Shown: positions 43,705-53,660 of the stretch, piece by piece
How positions within the stretch are numbered: the first letter of the stretch is position 1
How the letters are laid out: every line of letters begins with the position of its first letter
NCBI GenBank assembly: GCA_038213375.1
Contig: JBBQTB010000017.1
Coordinates: 47,395 to 111,394, forward strand
DNA from: JAAUTT01 sp038213375
Lineage (GTDB): Bacteria > Bacteroidota > Bacteroidia > Bacteroidales > JAAUTT01
DNA: 64,000 nt
Direction of reading: 5' to 3'
Program-made: the position numbers and the translations under genes
The notes under the pieces: model-generated
The model's input: only the letters and a program-made list of their open reading frames with translations
What the model was told of the DNA's origin: nothing
The model's database searches: none

Positions 43705-45822
43705 ATGTCGATAAAAAAAGACATATTATTCAGGGTTGGACTCGTTTATTTCTGTTTCCTTCTTTTGGGATTAGCAATAATTGCAAGAGTTGTGTTTATT
43801 CAATTTGTTCAGGGCAGCGAATACAAGCAGAAAGCAAAGGCCATTTCGCTGAAAGATATTACCATCGATCCAAATAGAGGCGATATTCTTGCTACCGACG
43901 GACGCTTATTGGCAACCAGCATACCTAACTACGAAATTCGTATGGATATGAGGGCTAAAGGCCTGGCAAAAGAAGATTTCTACCAAAACCTCGATTCGTT
44001 GTCACTTTGCCTTGCAAAATTATTGGGTGACAAGCCTAAAAGCACGTACAAAAAGGATTTAGCGCAAGCGTACAGAGAAGGGAAACGATTTTTTCTGATC
44101 AAGAGGAGGGTTGATTATATTCAATTGAAAGTATTAAAGAAATTTCCATTGTTCCGATTGGGTACAAATAAAAGTGGGATGTTGGCAATGCAGGAAAACC
44201 TGAGGTTTCTGCCTCATGCAAGTTTAGCATCGCGTACTATTGGTTATTTAAGTAAAAGTGATGCAGGAAATGTTGTAGGTATTGAGGGTAGTTTTGATCA
44301 TGATCTTCGGGGAGTTAAGGGCGTTAGGCTGATGCAGGTATTGTCGGGTGGGGTTCTAATGCCTGTAAGTGGTGATAATGAGGTAGACCCAAAAGATGGA
44401 TATGATATTGTGTCTACCATCGATGTCAATATTCAGGATGTAGCCGAAAGCGCACTCCGCAAACAGTTATCAGTACATAATGCACATCATGGATGCGCCA
44501 TCCTTATGGAAGTTAAAACCGGTGAAATAAAAGCAATTACTAATCTCGAAAGAGACGAGTTTGGAAATTATCGCGAGCATTACAACTATGCGATTGGCGA
44601 GAGTACCGAACCTGGTTCTACGTTTAAGCTGGCCTCTTTAATGGCTGCCTTTGAGGATGGGTATATTCAGCTTGGCGATACCATAGATACCGAAAAAGGT
44701 TCCGTTACATATTATGGCAAAACGATTAGAGATCATGATGATAAAGGCCTTGGTAAAATTACTGTTCAACAGGTATTTGAGCACTCATCAAATGTGGGCG
44801 TTGCTAAGATTATCAAAAAATACTACACCGGTAAGGAAAGGCAATTCATCGACAGGCTTTATGGTATGAAACTTAATCAAAAGCTTAAACTCGACATAAG
44901 GGGCGAAGCCATGCCTGAAATAAAATATCCCGGTGATAAACTCTGGTCTGGCATTTCGCTCCCAATGATGGCTTACGGATACGAGGTAAAAATGGCGCCC
45001 ATTCATATTCTCGCACTTTATAACGCTGTTGCCAATGATGGTAAAATGGTAAAACCCCGGTTTGTTAAGGAGGTGAAATATCATGAACAAACTATAAAAA
45101 CATTTGGTACAGAAGTTATAGAATCTTCTATTTGTTCCAATTCCACCTTAAAAAAGGTTAGAACGATGTTGGAAGGAGTGGTTGAACGAGGAACCGCTAA
45201 AAATCTTAGAAATGATGCATTTAAAATAGCAGGAAAAACAGGTACTGCCCAAATAGCAAAGTTGAAATATGGTTATAAGACTTCAGAGGGAATTACCTAC
45301 CAGGCATCGTTTGTAGGCTATTTTCCGGCTGACAATCCATTGTATTCGTGCATTGTAGTGGTTAACTCTCCTTCAAACAGCGTATATTATGGCAATGTGG
45401 TTGCAGGCCCCGTTTTTAAAGAAATTGCCGACAAAGTATACTCCACAAGCCTTAATCTTCAACCAATATTAAAGATGGAGAAAGGACTTGTTGATTTGCC
45501 CTATTCAAAAACAGGTTTGAGAAATGACCTTGATTATGTTTTTAATAAACTTGATATTGATGTGGAAGACTCACATGCCAAGTCTAGTTGGATTTCAACA
45601 GTAAGGAAAGATGATAAGATTCAATACAATAATCGAATTGTTCAGCAAAACCTTGTGCCAAACGTAGTAGATATGGGTTTACGCGATGCCATGTACCTTC
45701 TTGAAAATGCAGGTTTACAAGTAATTGTCAAAGGAAGAGGTAAAGTGGTTAGCCAATCAATTTCACCGGGTGTGAAGGTTAAAACCGGAGAAACTATAAC
45801 TTTAGAAATGAGCTTGGGATGA
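43705..45822 (+). CDS. ftsI: Division-specific penicillin-binding protein (FtsI/PBP3) with C-terminal PASTA domain
   Basis: The 705-residue class B transpeptidase cross-links septal peptidoglycan. It has a membrane anchor (about 12-34), a PBP dimerisation domain, and transpeptidase motifs EPGSTFKLAS (SxxK), HSSNVG (SxN) and AGKTGTAQ (KTG). One PASTA domain occupies about 638-705 (LVPNVVDMGLRDAMYLLENAG). PASTA-bearing FtsI is usual in Bacteroidota. A 48-bp gap to ftsL holds a small palindrome, AAGTACTCAGTACTT. Its stop overlaps murE (ATGA). Confidence 0.95.
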   Translation: MSIKKDILFRVGLVYFCFLLLGLAIIARVVFIQFVQGSEYKQKAKAISLKDITIDPNRGDILATDGRLLATSIPNYEIRMDMRAKGLAKEDFYQNLDSLSLCLAKLLGDKPKSTYKKDLAQAYREGKRFFLIKRRVDYIQLKVLKKFPLFRLGTNKSGMLAMQENLRFLPHASLASRTIGYLSKSDAGNVVGIEGSFDHDLRGVKGVRLMQVLSGGVLMPVSGDNEVDPKDGYDIVSTIDVNIQDVAESALRKQLSVHNAHHGCAILMEVKTGEIKAITNLERDEFGNYREHYNYAIGESTEPGSTFKLASLMAAFEDGYIQLGDTIDTEKGSVTYYGKTIRDHDDKGLGKITVQQVFEHSSNVGVAKIIKKYYTGKERQFIDRLYGMKLNQKLKLDIRGEAMPEIKYPGDKLWSGISLPMMAYGYEVKMAPIHILALYNAVANDGKMVKPRFVKEVKYHEQTIKTFGTEVIESSICSNSTLKKVRTMLEGVVERGTAKNLRNDAFKIAGKTGTAQIAKLKYGYKTSEGITYQASFVGYFPADNPLYSCIVVVNSPSNSVYYGNVVAGPVFKEIADKVYSTSLNLQPILKMEKGLVDLPYSKTGLRNDLDYVFNKLDIDVEDSHAKSSWISTVRKDDKIQYNNRIVQQNLVPNVVDMGLRDAMYLLENAGLQVIVKGRGKVVSQSISPGVKVKTGETITLEMSLG

Positions 45823-47285
45823 AAACATTAGCAGACATCATTAAATTGGTAGAAGTAAAGCAATTGAATGGCAACGACAAAGTTGTTATCACTGACGTTT
45901 GCTTCGATTCCAGGAAGGTTACACCTGGTAGTTTGTTTGTTGCAACACGAGGTACTCAAACTGACGGGCATAAATTTATTTCAGCGGCTATTAAAATGGG
46001 CGCAGTTGCTGTTGTTTGCGAGCAATTAACTTCTGAAGTGTCTTTTACAGTTACTTTTGTTTTAGTAACCGATTCCTCATATGCGTTGGGATTTATTTCA
46101 TCTGCATTTTATGGATATCCCTCCTCCTTCTTAAAATTGGTTGGGGTTACAGGAACCAACGGGAAAACGACTACAGCCACATTATTATACCGGATGTTTA
46201 GGCAGCTCGGCTATAAGGCAGGATTAGTTTCAACAGTAAAATATTTCGTTAACGACCGGGAGGTTGCCGCAACCCATACTACTCCGGATGCCTTGCAATT
46301 GAATAAGATGTTAAGTGAAATGGTTGTCGAGGGATGTCAATATTGCTTTATGGAAGTTAGTTCACACTCAGTTGTTCAGCACCGTATAGCAGGTTTAAAA
46401 TTTGAGGGCGGTATTTTTTCGAATCTTACTCATGATCATCTCGATTTTCATAAAACATTCGACGAATACCTGAAAGCCAAGCAAGGGTTTTTCAACGTGT
46501 TATCTTCCAATGCATTTGCATTAACTAATATTGACGATAGAAACGGCAAAATTATGGTTCAAAACACCAAGGCAAAAGTGATGACGTATGCCATGCATTC
46601 AATGGCCGATTTTCATTTCAAAGTTATTGAAAGTCATTTCGACGGAACGCTCATGTCAATTAACGGAACCGAGGTATGGACGCATTTTATTGGTGAATTC
46701 AATGCCTACAATCTCACAGCTGTATATGGTTCAGCCGTATTACTTGGTGAGAAACAAGAAGATATATTAAAAATTCTTTCAAACCTAACGGCAGTTTCAG
46801 GTCGTTTCGAATATTTACATTCCCGCACAGGAATAACTGCAATTGTGGATTATGCTCACACACCCGATGCTCTTGATAATGTGCTGCGAAGTATCAATCA
46901 GCTCCGCAGCGGGCATGAACAATTGATTACTGTTGTTGGCGCCGGTGGCGATCGTGATCGCACTAAACGTCCGGTGATGGCACGAGTGGCTGCCGAAAAC
47001 AGTACAAAAGTGATTTTAACGTCAGATAACCCCAGAAGCGAGGATCCTGCGGAAATTATTTCCGAAATGATGAAAGGCGTGGATGTGTCTCTGCAAAAGA
47101 AGGTATTAAATATCACCGATCGTCGCGAAGCAATTCGCACTGCATGCATGCTGGCTCAAAAAGGCGACATTATTCTTGTAGCTGGTAAAGGTCACGAAGA
47201 TTACCAGGAAATAAAGGGAGTTAAACATCATTTTGATGATAAAGAAGTTATTAGCGAACAATTTCAATTGCTAAGCCATAATTAA
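45819..47285 (+). CDS. murE: UDP-N-acetylmuramoyl-tripeptide synthetase (MurE, meso-DAP type)
   Basis: MurE adds the third residue of the peptidoglycan stem peptide. In 488 residues the ATP loop VTGTNGKTTTATLLYRM (about 108-124) and the substrate motif DNPRSEDP near residue 408 are visible. DNPR is the motif of enzymes that accept meso-diaminopimelate, so the wall should be DAP type. The start overlaps the ftsI stop by 4 bp. Confidence 0.96.
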   Translation: MKTLADIIKLVEVKQLNGNDKVVITDVCFDSRKVTPGSLFVATRGTQTDGHKFISAAIKMGAVAVVCEQLTSEVSFTVTFVLVTDSSYALGFISSAFYGYPSSFLKLVGVTGTNGKTTTATLLYRMFRQLGYKAGLVSTVKYFVNDREVAATHTTPDALQLNKMLSEMVVEGCQYCFMEVSSHSVVQHRIAGLKFEGGIFSNLTHDHLDFHKTFDEYLKAKQGFFNVLSSNAFALTNIDDRNGKIMVQNTKAKVMTYAMHSMADFHFKVIESHFDGTLMSINGTEVWTHFIGEFNAYNLTAVYGSAVLLGEKQEDILKILSNLTAVSGRFEYLHSRTGITAIVDYAHTPDALDNVLRSINQLRSGHEQLITVVGAGGDRDRTKRPVMARVAAENSTKVILTSDNPRSEDPAEIISEMMKGVDVSLQKKVLNITDRREAIRTACMLAQKGDIILVAGKGHEDYQEIKGVKHHFDDKEVISEQFQLLSHN

Positions 47286-47286
47286 T

Positions 47287-48546
47287 ATGTTATACTATTT
47301 ATTCAAATATCTCGATCATTTAAATTTCCCCGGGGCACGGGTATTTCAATATATTTCGTTCCGGTCGTCAATGGCAATTATTGTTTCATTGCTTATTGCA
47401 TTGTTTATAGGGAAACGTATTATTCAATATCTTCAACTAAAACAGGTTGGTGAAACTATACGAGAACTTGGTCTTGAAGGCCAGATGGCTAAAAAAGGTA
47501 CTCCAACCATGGGTGGTATCATTATTTTGATTTCAATTTTGGTTCCAACACTTTTGTTTTGCGATCTGCTTAATGTGTATGTAATACTTATGATTGTAAC
47601 CACTGTGTGGCTTGGTCTTGTTGGTTTCATCGATGATTATATCAAAGTTTTTAAAAAAGATAAGAAAGGTCTTGAAGGAAAATTCAAGATACTTGGACAG
47701 GTTTCACTAGGAGTGATTGTTGGGTTAACATTTTATTTTTCACCTCAGGTAATTGTGAGAGAAAAAATTACTGTGCCTGCGTTTCAACAATATCAAACAT
47801 TGGATTCAATTCAAAATCTTAAACAAAACACGGAAAAACCAATCACAATTACCCGCGATATTAAACGGACATCCACTACAATCCCATTTTTTAAAAACCA
47901 TGAATTCCACTACCGCAGACTCATTGGATTTTTAAGTAAAGAAGCGCAAAAGCGATGGGAATGGCTAGTAATGGTTCTGGTGGTAATACTAATTATAACA
48001 GCAGTTTCAAACGGAGCGAACATAACCGATGGTTTGGACGGGCTTGCTTCCGGATCATCAGCAATAATCGGAGTAACTTTGGGTATATTGGCCTATGTGT
48101 CAGGAAACCTGATATATGCAAACTATCTTAACATCATGTATCTCCCTAACACTGGTGAGTTGGTGGTATTCATCAGCGCATTCATTGGGGCTACAGTGGG
48201 CTTTTTGTGGTACAATACATACCCTGCCCAAGTATTTATGGGCGACACAGGAAGTTTATCTTTGGGAGGGATTATTGCCGTTTTTGCCATTTTAATCCGC
48301 AAGGAATTGCTTATTCCTGTATTGTGTTTTATTTTTTTAATGGAAAGTTTATCAGTTATTATTCAGGTTGGCTATTTTAAATATACCAAACGGAAATTTG
48401 GCGTGGGACGTCGCGTTTTTCTGATGGCTCCTCTTCATCATCATTATCAAATGAAAGGGTATCCGGAAGCCAAGATCGTGACCCGTTTCTGGATTATCGG
48501 AATAATCCTGGCAATTTTAACCATAGTAACATTAAAAACAAGGTGA
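47287..48546 (+). CDS. mraY: Phospho-N-acetylmuramoyl-pentapeptide transferase
   Basis: MraY makes lipid I on the inner membrane. The 419-residue polytopic protein contains KKGTPTMGGI, FIDDYIKV (metal-binding aspartates), NITDGLDGLASG, FMGDTGSLSLGG and the HHHYQMKG histidine motif. It is about 60 residues longer than E. coli MraY because of an insert around 155-215 between membrane helices; this is known for Bacteroidota MraY. It follows murE with 1 bp between. Confidence 0.96.
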   Translation: MLYYLFKYLDHLNFPGARVFQYISFRSSMAIIVSLLIALFIGKRIIQYLQLKQVGETIRELGLEGQMAKKGTPTMGGIIILISILVPTLLFCDLLNVYVILMIVTTVWLGLVGFIDDYIKVFKKDKKGLEGKFKILGQVSLGVIVGLTFYFSPQVIVREKITVPAFQQYQTLDSIQNLKQNTEKPITITRDIKRTSTTIPFFKNHEFHYRRLIGFLSKEAQKRWEWLVMVLVVILIITAVSNGANITDGLDGLASGSSAIIGVTLGILAYVSGNLIYANYLNIMYLPNTGELVVFISAFIGATVGFLWYNTYPAQVFMGDTGSLSLGGIIAVFAILIRKELLIPVLCFIFLMESLSVIIQVGYFKYTKRKFGVGRRVFLMAPLHHHYQMKGYPEAKIVTRFWIIGIILAILTIVTLKTR

Positions 48547-48565
48547 TAAAAAACATCTTACAAAA

Positions 48566-49909
48566 ATGACTGAAAATAAACGAATTGTTGTTCTGGGGGG
48601 TGCCGAAAGTGGTGTTGGTGCAGCTGTACTTGCTAAATTAAAAGGCTTTGATGTGTTCCTGTCCGACTCGGGAATTATCCGATCGAAATATAAGGAAGTA
48701 ATTGAAGCATATAATATTGATTTTGAAGAAGGTAAACATACTAATGAAAAAATCCTGAATGCATCAGAAGTAATAAAAAGCCCAGGAATACCGGAAAAGG
48801 CGGCAATTGTAAAGTCTATCAGGGAGAAAAAAATTCATATTATCTCTGAAATTGAATTTGCAGGAAGATATACTGACGCAAAAAAGATATGCATTACAGG
48901 AAGCAACGGGAAAACCACTACCACCACATTAATTCATCATATGATGAAAAAAGCTGGTATGAATGTGGGTTTGGCTGGTAATGTTGGTCAAAGCCTTGCT
49001 ATGCAGGTTGCTACTCAGAACTACGAATATTATGTGATTGAATTAAGTAGCTTTCAATTAGATGGCATGTACGATTTCAAAGCTGATCTCGCTATTTTAT
49101 TGAATATTACACCCGATCATCTGGACCGTTACGATTACGAGCTTCAGGATTATGTGAATTCTAAATTTCGTATTATCAATAATCTTAATCAGGAAAATTT
49201 TTTTATATTTTGTTCTGATGATGACATTACAATCAGGGAGCTTGAGAAAATTGTGGTTACAGCGCAAAAGCTACCTTTTTCTATTAAGTCGAAAATAACT
49301 CCTGGCGCTTTCGTCGAAAACAATTCTTTGAATATTAACTATTTAGGTAATGATTTTACCATGTTGCTTGATGAATTGTCGCTTAAGGGAAAGCATAACA
49401 TTTATAATTCAATGGCGGCGGGTATTGCAGGTCGTGTTTTGGACATTCGCAAAGAAATTATTAGGGAAAGCCTGCAAGACTTCCAAGGTGTTGAGCATCG
49501 CTTGGAACATGTACTTAAAATTCATGGTGTCGATTTTATTAACGATTCAAAGGCTACCAATGTAAATTCAGCGTGGTATGCTCTCGAAAGTATGACTTCT
49601 CCTACGGTTTGGATTGTGGGTGGCGAGGATAAGGGTAACGATTACTCCGAACTTTCTGAGCTTGTAAAACAAAAGGTAAAAGCCATCGTTTGCCTTGGAA
49701 TTGATAATTCAAAGATCGTTTCGGCTTTTGAGGGTATAGTACCCACCATTGTTGAAACCCAATCGATGATCGATGCGGTACAAGCTTGCTATAAACTAGC
49801 TAAAAAGGGCGAAACGGTTTTACTTTCTCCTGCATGTGCCAGTTTCGATTTGTTTGAAAATTACGAAGATCGTGGAAGGCAGTTTAAAACATATGTTAGA
49901 GAATTGTGA
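48566..49909 (+). CDS. murD: UDP-N-acetylmuramoyl-L-alanine--D-glutamate ligase
   Basis: MurD adds D-glutamate to UDP-MurNAc-Ala. The 447-residue ligase has the N-terminal Rossmann part (VVLGGAESGVGAAVLA), ATP loop ITGSNGKTTTTTLIHHMM (about 111-128), ELSSFQLDGM and NDSKATNVNSAWYAL followed by the nucleotide motif IVGGEDKGNDY. Mur ligase order in the cluster is normal. Confidence 0.96.
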   Translation: MTENKRIVVLGGAESGVGAAVLAKLKGFDVFLSDSGIIRSKYKEVIEAYNIDFEEGKHTNEKILNASEVIKSPGIPEKAAIVKSIREKKIHIISEIEFAGRYTDAKKICITGSNGKTTTTTLIHHMMKKAGMNVGLAGNVGQSLAMQVATQNYEYYVIELSSFQLDGMYDFKADLAILLNITPDHLDRYDYELQDYVNSKFRIINNLNQENFFIFCSDDDITIRELEKIVVTAQKLPFSIKSKITPGAFVENNSLNINYLGNDFTMLLDELSLKGKHNIYNSMAAGIAGRVLDIRKEIIRESLQDFQGVEHRLEHVLKIHGVDFINDSKATNVNSAWYALESMTSPTVWIVGGEDKGNDYSELSELVKQKVKAIVCLGIDNSKIVSAFEGIVPTIVETQSMIDAVQACYKLAKKGETVLLSPACASFDLFENYEDRGRQFKTYVREL

Positions 49910-49931
49910 AAAATGTATATTTTAGAATTAG

Positions 49932-49958
49932 CAGTAACCAGTAACCAGTAACCAGTAA
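49932..49958 (+). repeat. Heptamer tandem repeat CAGTAAC (3.9 units) abutting the ftsW start
   Basis: CAGTAAC is repeated three full times plus CAGTAA, and the ATG of ftsW follows at once. No separate ribosome-binding sequence fits, so translation starts downstream of the repeat or is coupled to murD. Copy number could vary by slippage. Confidence 0.8.
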
Positions 49959-51173
49959 ATGGACGAAACATTAAGAAAATATCTGAAAGGAGACGCGGTA
50001 ATTTGGGGAGTGATTGTATCATTGTCCATTATCTCGTTGCTTGCAGTATACAGTTCTACAGGTACGTTGGCTTACAAATACCACGATGGAAATACTGCAT
50101 ATTACGTGATGCGGCATTTTACATTTCAGTTTTTCGGTTTAGTAATTATTTTTGTAACACATTTAATTCCATACAAATATTATTCAAGGCTTTCGCAATT
50201 GTTGTTGTTATTGAGTATTCCATTACTCGCCTTAACCCTTGTATTTGGCAGGAATTTAAACGAGGCATCACGCTGGCTTACAATTCCCGGGCTTGGTTTT
50301 ACCTTCCAAACGTCCGATTTTGCTAAGTTGGCATTAATCATGTACATTGCACGGATGCTTTCATTAAGGCAGGATGATATTAAAGATTTTAAAAAAGCTT
50401 TCCTGCCAATCATAATTCCGGTTGGGATGGTTTGTATACTTATTTTACCAGCCAATTTGTCTACATCGCTTATGGTTTTTGTGGTAAGCATAGTATTAAT
50501 GTTTATTGGTCGCATCTCATTAAAACATTTGTCTTTGTTGGGACTGGCTGGTATTGTATTTTTGGGGCTATTTGTTTGGCTTGCTCCAATTACTAAAACA
50601 CAGTTGGGCCATAGGGTTGAGACCTGGAAACACCGTGCAGTGAATTTCGCTGGCGGTACGAAAGACAAAGAACAGAGTAACTTTCAGGCAGAGCAGGCTA
50701 AAATTGCTATAGCTACCGGAGGGATAATTGGTAAAGGTCCTGGCAATAGCATGCAACGTAATTTTTTACCACATCCGTATTCCGATTTTATTTATGCCAT
50801 CATAATTGAAGAATATGGATTAACAGGGGCTATTGTGGTATTGGTACTTTATTTATGGTTATTGTTTCGAGCCGGAATTATGGTTCGCAAAAGTGATCGA
50901 ACGTTTCCGGCCTTTCTTGCCTTTGGGCTTGCACTAATACTGATATTTCAAGCGATGATTAATATGGCTGTGGCTGTAAACCTCTTCCCTGTTACTGGCC
51001 AAACTTTACCAATTGTAAGTATGGGTGGTACATCAATGCTTTTTAGCTATTTTGCTTTGGGCATTATTTTAAGTGTCAGTCGAGGCATTAAAAAAGATAG
51101 CACAGCTGTCGATATTTCAAAAAAGAAGGACGTAAACAAACCTGAGGATATACAAGATGAGCAACCAGAATAA
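49959..51173 (+). CDS. ftsW: FtsW, septal peptidoglycan glycosyltransferase (SEDS family)
   Basis: The 404-residue protein has about ten membrane helices. SEDS motifs are visible: NEASRWLTIPGLGFTFQTSDFAKLAL, the extracellular loop region GPGNSMQRNFLPHPYSDFIYA and PVTGQTLPIVSMGGTS. FtsW polymerises lipid II with FtsI. The 17-bp overlap of its 3' end with murG indicates coupled translation. Confidence 0.95.
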   Translation: MDETLRKYLKGDAVIWGVIVSLSIISLLAVYSSTGTLAYKYHDGNTAYYVMRHFTFQFFGLVIIFVTHLIPYKYYSRLSQLLLLLSIPLLALTLVFGRNLNEASRWLTIPGLGFTFQTSDFAKLALIMYIARMLSLRQDDIKDFKKAFLPIIIPVGMVCILILPANLSTSLMVFVVSIVLMFIGRISLKHLSLLGLAGIVFLGLFVWLAPITKTQLGHRVETWKHRAVNFAGGTKDKEQSNFQAEQAKIAIATGGIIGKGPGNSMQRNFLPHPYSDFIYAIIIEEYGLTGAIVVLVLYLWLLFRAGIMVRKSDRTFPAFLAFGLALILIFQAMINMAVAVNLFPVTGQTLPIVSMGGTSMLFSYFALGIILSVSRGIKKDSTAVDISKKKDVNKPEDIQDEQPE

Positions 51174-52269
51174 GCGAATTATCATAAGTGGAGGAGGTAC
51201 GGGGGGACATATCTTTCCTGCCATTTCAATCGCTAATGCATTGAAATCCATCGATCCGGAAATTGATATCCTTTTTGTTGGTGCGACAGGGCGCATGGAA
51301 ATGGAAAAAGTACCTGCAGCAGGGTATCCTATTATTGGATTGCCTATCATTGGTTTTTACAGAAAGCTTTCCTTTAAAAACATAGAAGTAGCGCTTAAAC
51401 TTGCATATAGTCTTGTTAAAGCCCGTCAGGTGATTAAAAAATTTAAACCAGCTGTTGTCGTTGGAGTGGGAGGATATGCCAGTGGACCAGTTTTACGTAT
51501 CGCCGCAAATAGCCATATTCCAACTCTTATTCAGGAACAAAACTCTTATGCAGGAGTCACTAATAGAATTTTGGCAAAGAAAGCAAACAAGATATGCGTG
51601 GCCTATGAGCATATGAAGCGATTCTTTCCTGAGAATAAAATAATTCTAACAGGTAACCCAGTACGTCAGGATTTGGAGAACACCTTCCCAAAGCAGGAAG
51701 AAGCTCTTTCATATTTTGGACTGTTTAGTAGCCAGAAAACGATATTGGTATTGGGTGGCAGTCTTGGCGCCCGAACAATTAATCAATGCTTGCTGGATAA
51801 TTTAGGTAAGATATCCGCTAGCGGCATTCAGATTATCTGGCAAACAGGATCGAGATATTTTAATGAAGTAAATGCTCAGGTGAACGGGAGAAACATACAA
51901 AATATTAAAGTATTGGATTTTATTACACGGATGGATTTGGCTTATGCCGCGGCTGATTTAGTTATTTCCCGTGCCGGAGCATGCACTATCTCGGAGATAT
52001 GTTTGGTTGGAAAGCCAGCTATTTTGGTTCCTTCACCTAATGTGGCTGAGGACCATCAGACAAAAAATGCTCAAGCGTTGTTTGACAGAGATGCCGCACG
52101 TATGATTATTGATAGCGAAGCTGCTACACGTTTGGTTGACGTAGCGCTGTTTTATGTGAACAATGAGCAGTTGTTAACCAAACTATCTGAAAATGCAACA
52201 AAAATGGCATTCCGTAATTCTGCGAAACGAATTGCTGAAGAAGTAATTAAACTAATTAAAGAAAAATAG
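51157..52269 (+). CDS. murG: UDP-N-acetylglucosamine--lipid I transferase
   Basis: MurG turns lipid I into lipid II. The 370-residue GT28 enzyme has the N-terminal ISGGGTGGHIFPA loop, GVGGYASGP, LIQEQNSYAGVTN and the C-terminal VLGGSLGARTIN and ISRAGACTISE donor-binding motifs. The start lies inside the ftsW end. Confidence 0.97.
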   Translation: MSNQNKRIIISGGGTGGHIFPAISIANALKSIDPEIDILFVGATGRMEMEKVPAAGYPIIGLPIIGFYRKLSFKNIEVALKLAYSLVKARQVIKKFKPAVVVGVGGYASGPVLRIAANSHIPTLIQEQNSYAGVTNRILAKKANKICVAYEHMKRFFPENKIILTGNPVRQDLENTFPKQEEALSYFGLFSSQKTILVLGGSLGARTINQCLLDNLGKISASGIQIIWQTGSRYFNEVNAQVNGRNIQNIKVLDFITRMDLAYAAADLVISRAGACTISEICLVGKPAILVPSPNVAEDHQTKNAQALFDRDAARMIIDSEAATRLVDVALFYVNNEQLLTKLSENATKMAFRNSAKRIAEEVIKLIKEK

Positions 52270-52273
52270 AAAA

Positions 52274-53653
52274 GTGAATCTGGATCAAATACATAACGTT
52301 TATTTTGTAGGAATTGGCGGCATTGGAATGAGCGCACTGGCCAGATATTTCATTAGCCTGAATAAATCCATTGCAGGATACGACCGAACAGAAACCTTGC
52401 TTACCCGTGAACTTTCTTTGGAAGGAATGAAGATTCATTATACAGATAATGTAAATTCAATTCCTGAACCATTCAAAAAAAGCCAGGATACCTTGGTAAT
52501 ATTCACACCGGCAATTCCTTCAGATCATTCCGAACTGAATTATTTTCGAAACAACGGATTTGAATTGAAGAAAAGGGCCGAAGCGCTTGGTCTTATTTCC
52601 CGTTCAAAAGATGTGCTGGCAGTTGCCGGAACGCATGGAAAAACTACCACTTCTGCCATGGTGTCACATTTGCTTAAAAGCTCTTCCATCGACTGTAATG
52701 CCTTTCTTGGAGGGATAGCGATCAATTACAATAGCAATCTGTTACTATCTGCTAAAAGTAATTTTGTAGTGATAGAGGCGGATGAATATGACAGGTCGTT
52801 TTTGCAACTAAATCCAATGGGAGCCATCGTAACCTCGATGGATGCTGATCATTTGGATATTTATGGAACCTTTTCGGAATATAAAAATGCTTTCCTGCAA
52901 TTTATTTCGCAAATTAAGCCTGGTGGATTCCTTATCATAAACAAAAGTGTTGAAATTGACAGTGTTCCCCACAACATAAGGTATTTTACTTATTCGTTGA
53001 ACGAAAAGGCCGATTTTTATGCAAAAAATATTCGGATAAAAGATGGATTCTATCATTATGATGTGGTTACCCCAACGGGTGTTATTGAAAATATCAAACT
53101 TGGTTTTCCTGGTTTGCTGAATGTTGAAAACTCGATAGCTGCTATTGCGATGACTTATTTGGTAAATACCGGCGAAGATGACATGCTTAAAGCTATGGAA
53201 AGCTTCCTTGGAGTAAAACGCCGGTTCGAATATCATATTAAAACCGAAACGCTGATTTTTATTGATGATTATGGGCATCATCCCGAGGAACTCCGCTATA
53301 CCATCCAATCTGTTCGTGAAATGTTTCCCGGGAAGAAAATCACAGGTATTTTTCAGCCTCATCTTTATTCGCGCACTAACGATATGGCAAATGAGTTTGC
53401 CCTTAGTCTTAGTTTGTTGGACGAGCTGATTCTTCTTGACATTTATCCTGCCCGGGAGCTGCCATTACCGGGAGTATCTTCAGAAATGATACTGAACAAG
53501 GTCTCCATTTCCAACAAACAATTGTGTCTTAAAAAGGATCTTGTAAATTTTATCGATACTATGGATATGCCTGAAGTGATTATTACTATGGGCGCGGGTG
53601 ATATTGATACATTTATCGAACCTATTAAAAACATTCTTTTAAAGAGAAGCTAA
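52274..53653 (+). CDS. murC: UDP-N-acetylmuramate--L-alanine ligase
   Basis: MurC adds L-alanine to UDP-MurNAc. The 459-residue protein starts with a GTG codon giving MNLDQIHNVYFVGIGGIGMSALA, the normal family N-terminus. The ATP loop AVAGTHGKTTTSAMVSHLL lies near residues 116-134; VIEADEYDRSF and DDYGHHPEE are other motifs. The murG-murC gap is 4 bp. Confidence 0.96.
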   Translation: MNLDQIHNVYFVGIGGIGMSALARYFISLNKSIAGYDRTETLLTRELSLEGMKIHYTDNVNSIPEPFKKSQDTLVIFTPAIPSDHSELNYFRNNGFELKKRAEALGLISRSKDVLAVAGTHGKTTTSAMVSHLLKSSSIDCNAFLGGIAINYNSNLLLSAKSNFVVIEADEYDRSFLQLNPMGAIVTSMDADHLDIYGTFSEYKNAFLQFISQIKPGGFLIINKSVEIDSVPHNIRYFTYSLNEKADFYAKNIRIKDGFYHYDVVTPTGVIENIKLGFPGLLNVENSIAAIAMTYLVNTGEDDMLKAMESFLGVKRRFEYHIKTETLIFIDDYGHHPEELRYTIQSVREMFPGKKITGIFQPHLYSRTNDMANEFALSLSLLDELILLDIYPARELPLPGVSSEMILNKVSISNKQLCLKKDLVNFIDTMDMPEVIITMGAGDIDTFIEPIKNILLKRS

Positions 53654-53660
53654 ATACTGA

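Noticed and set aside
43689..43877. Small plus-strand ORF overlapping the ftsI start
   Set aside because: It is out of frame inside the conserved ftsI N-terminus and has no recognisable features.
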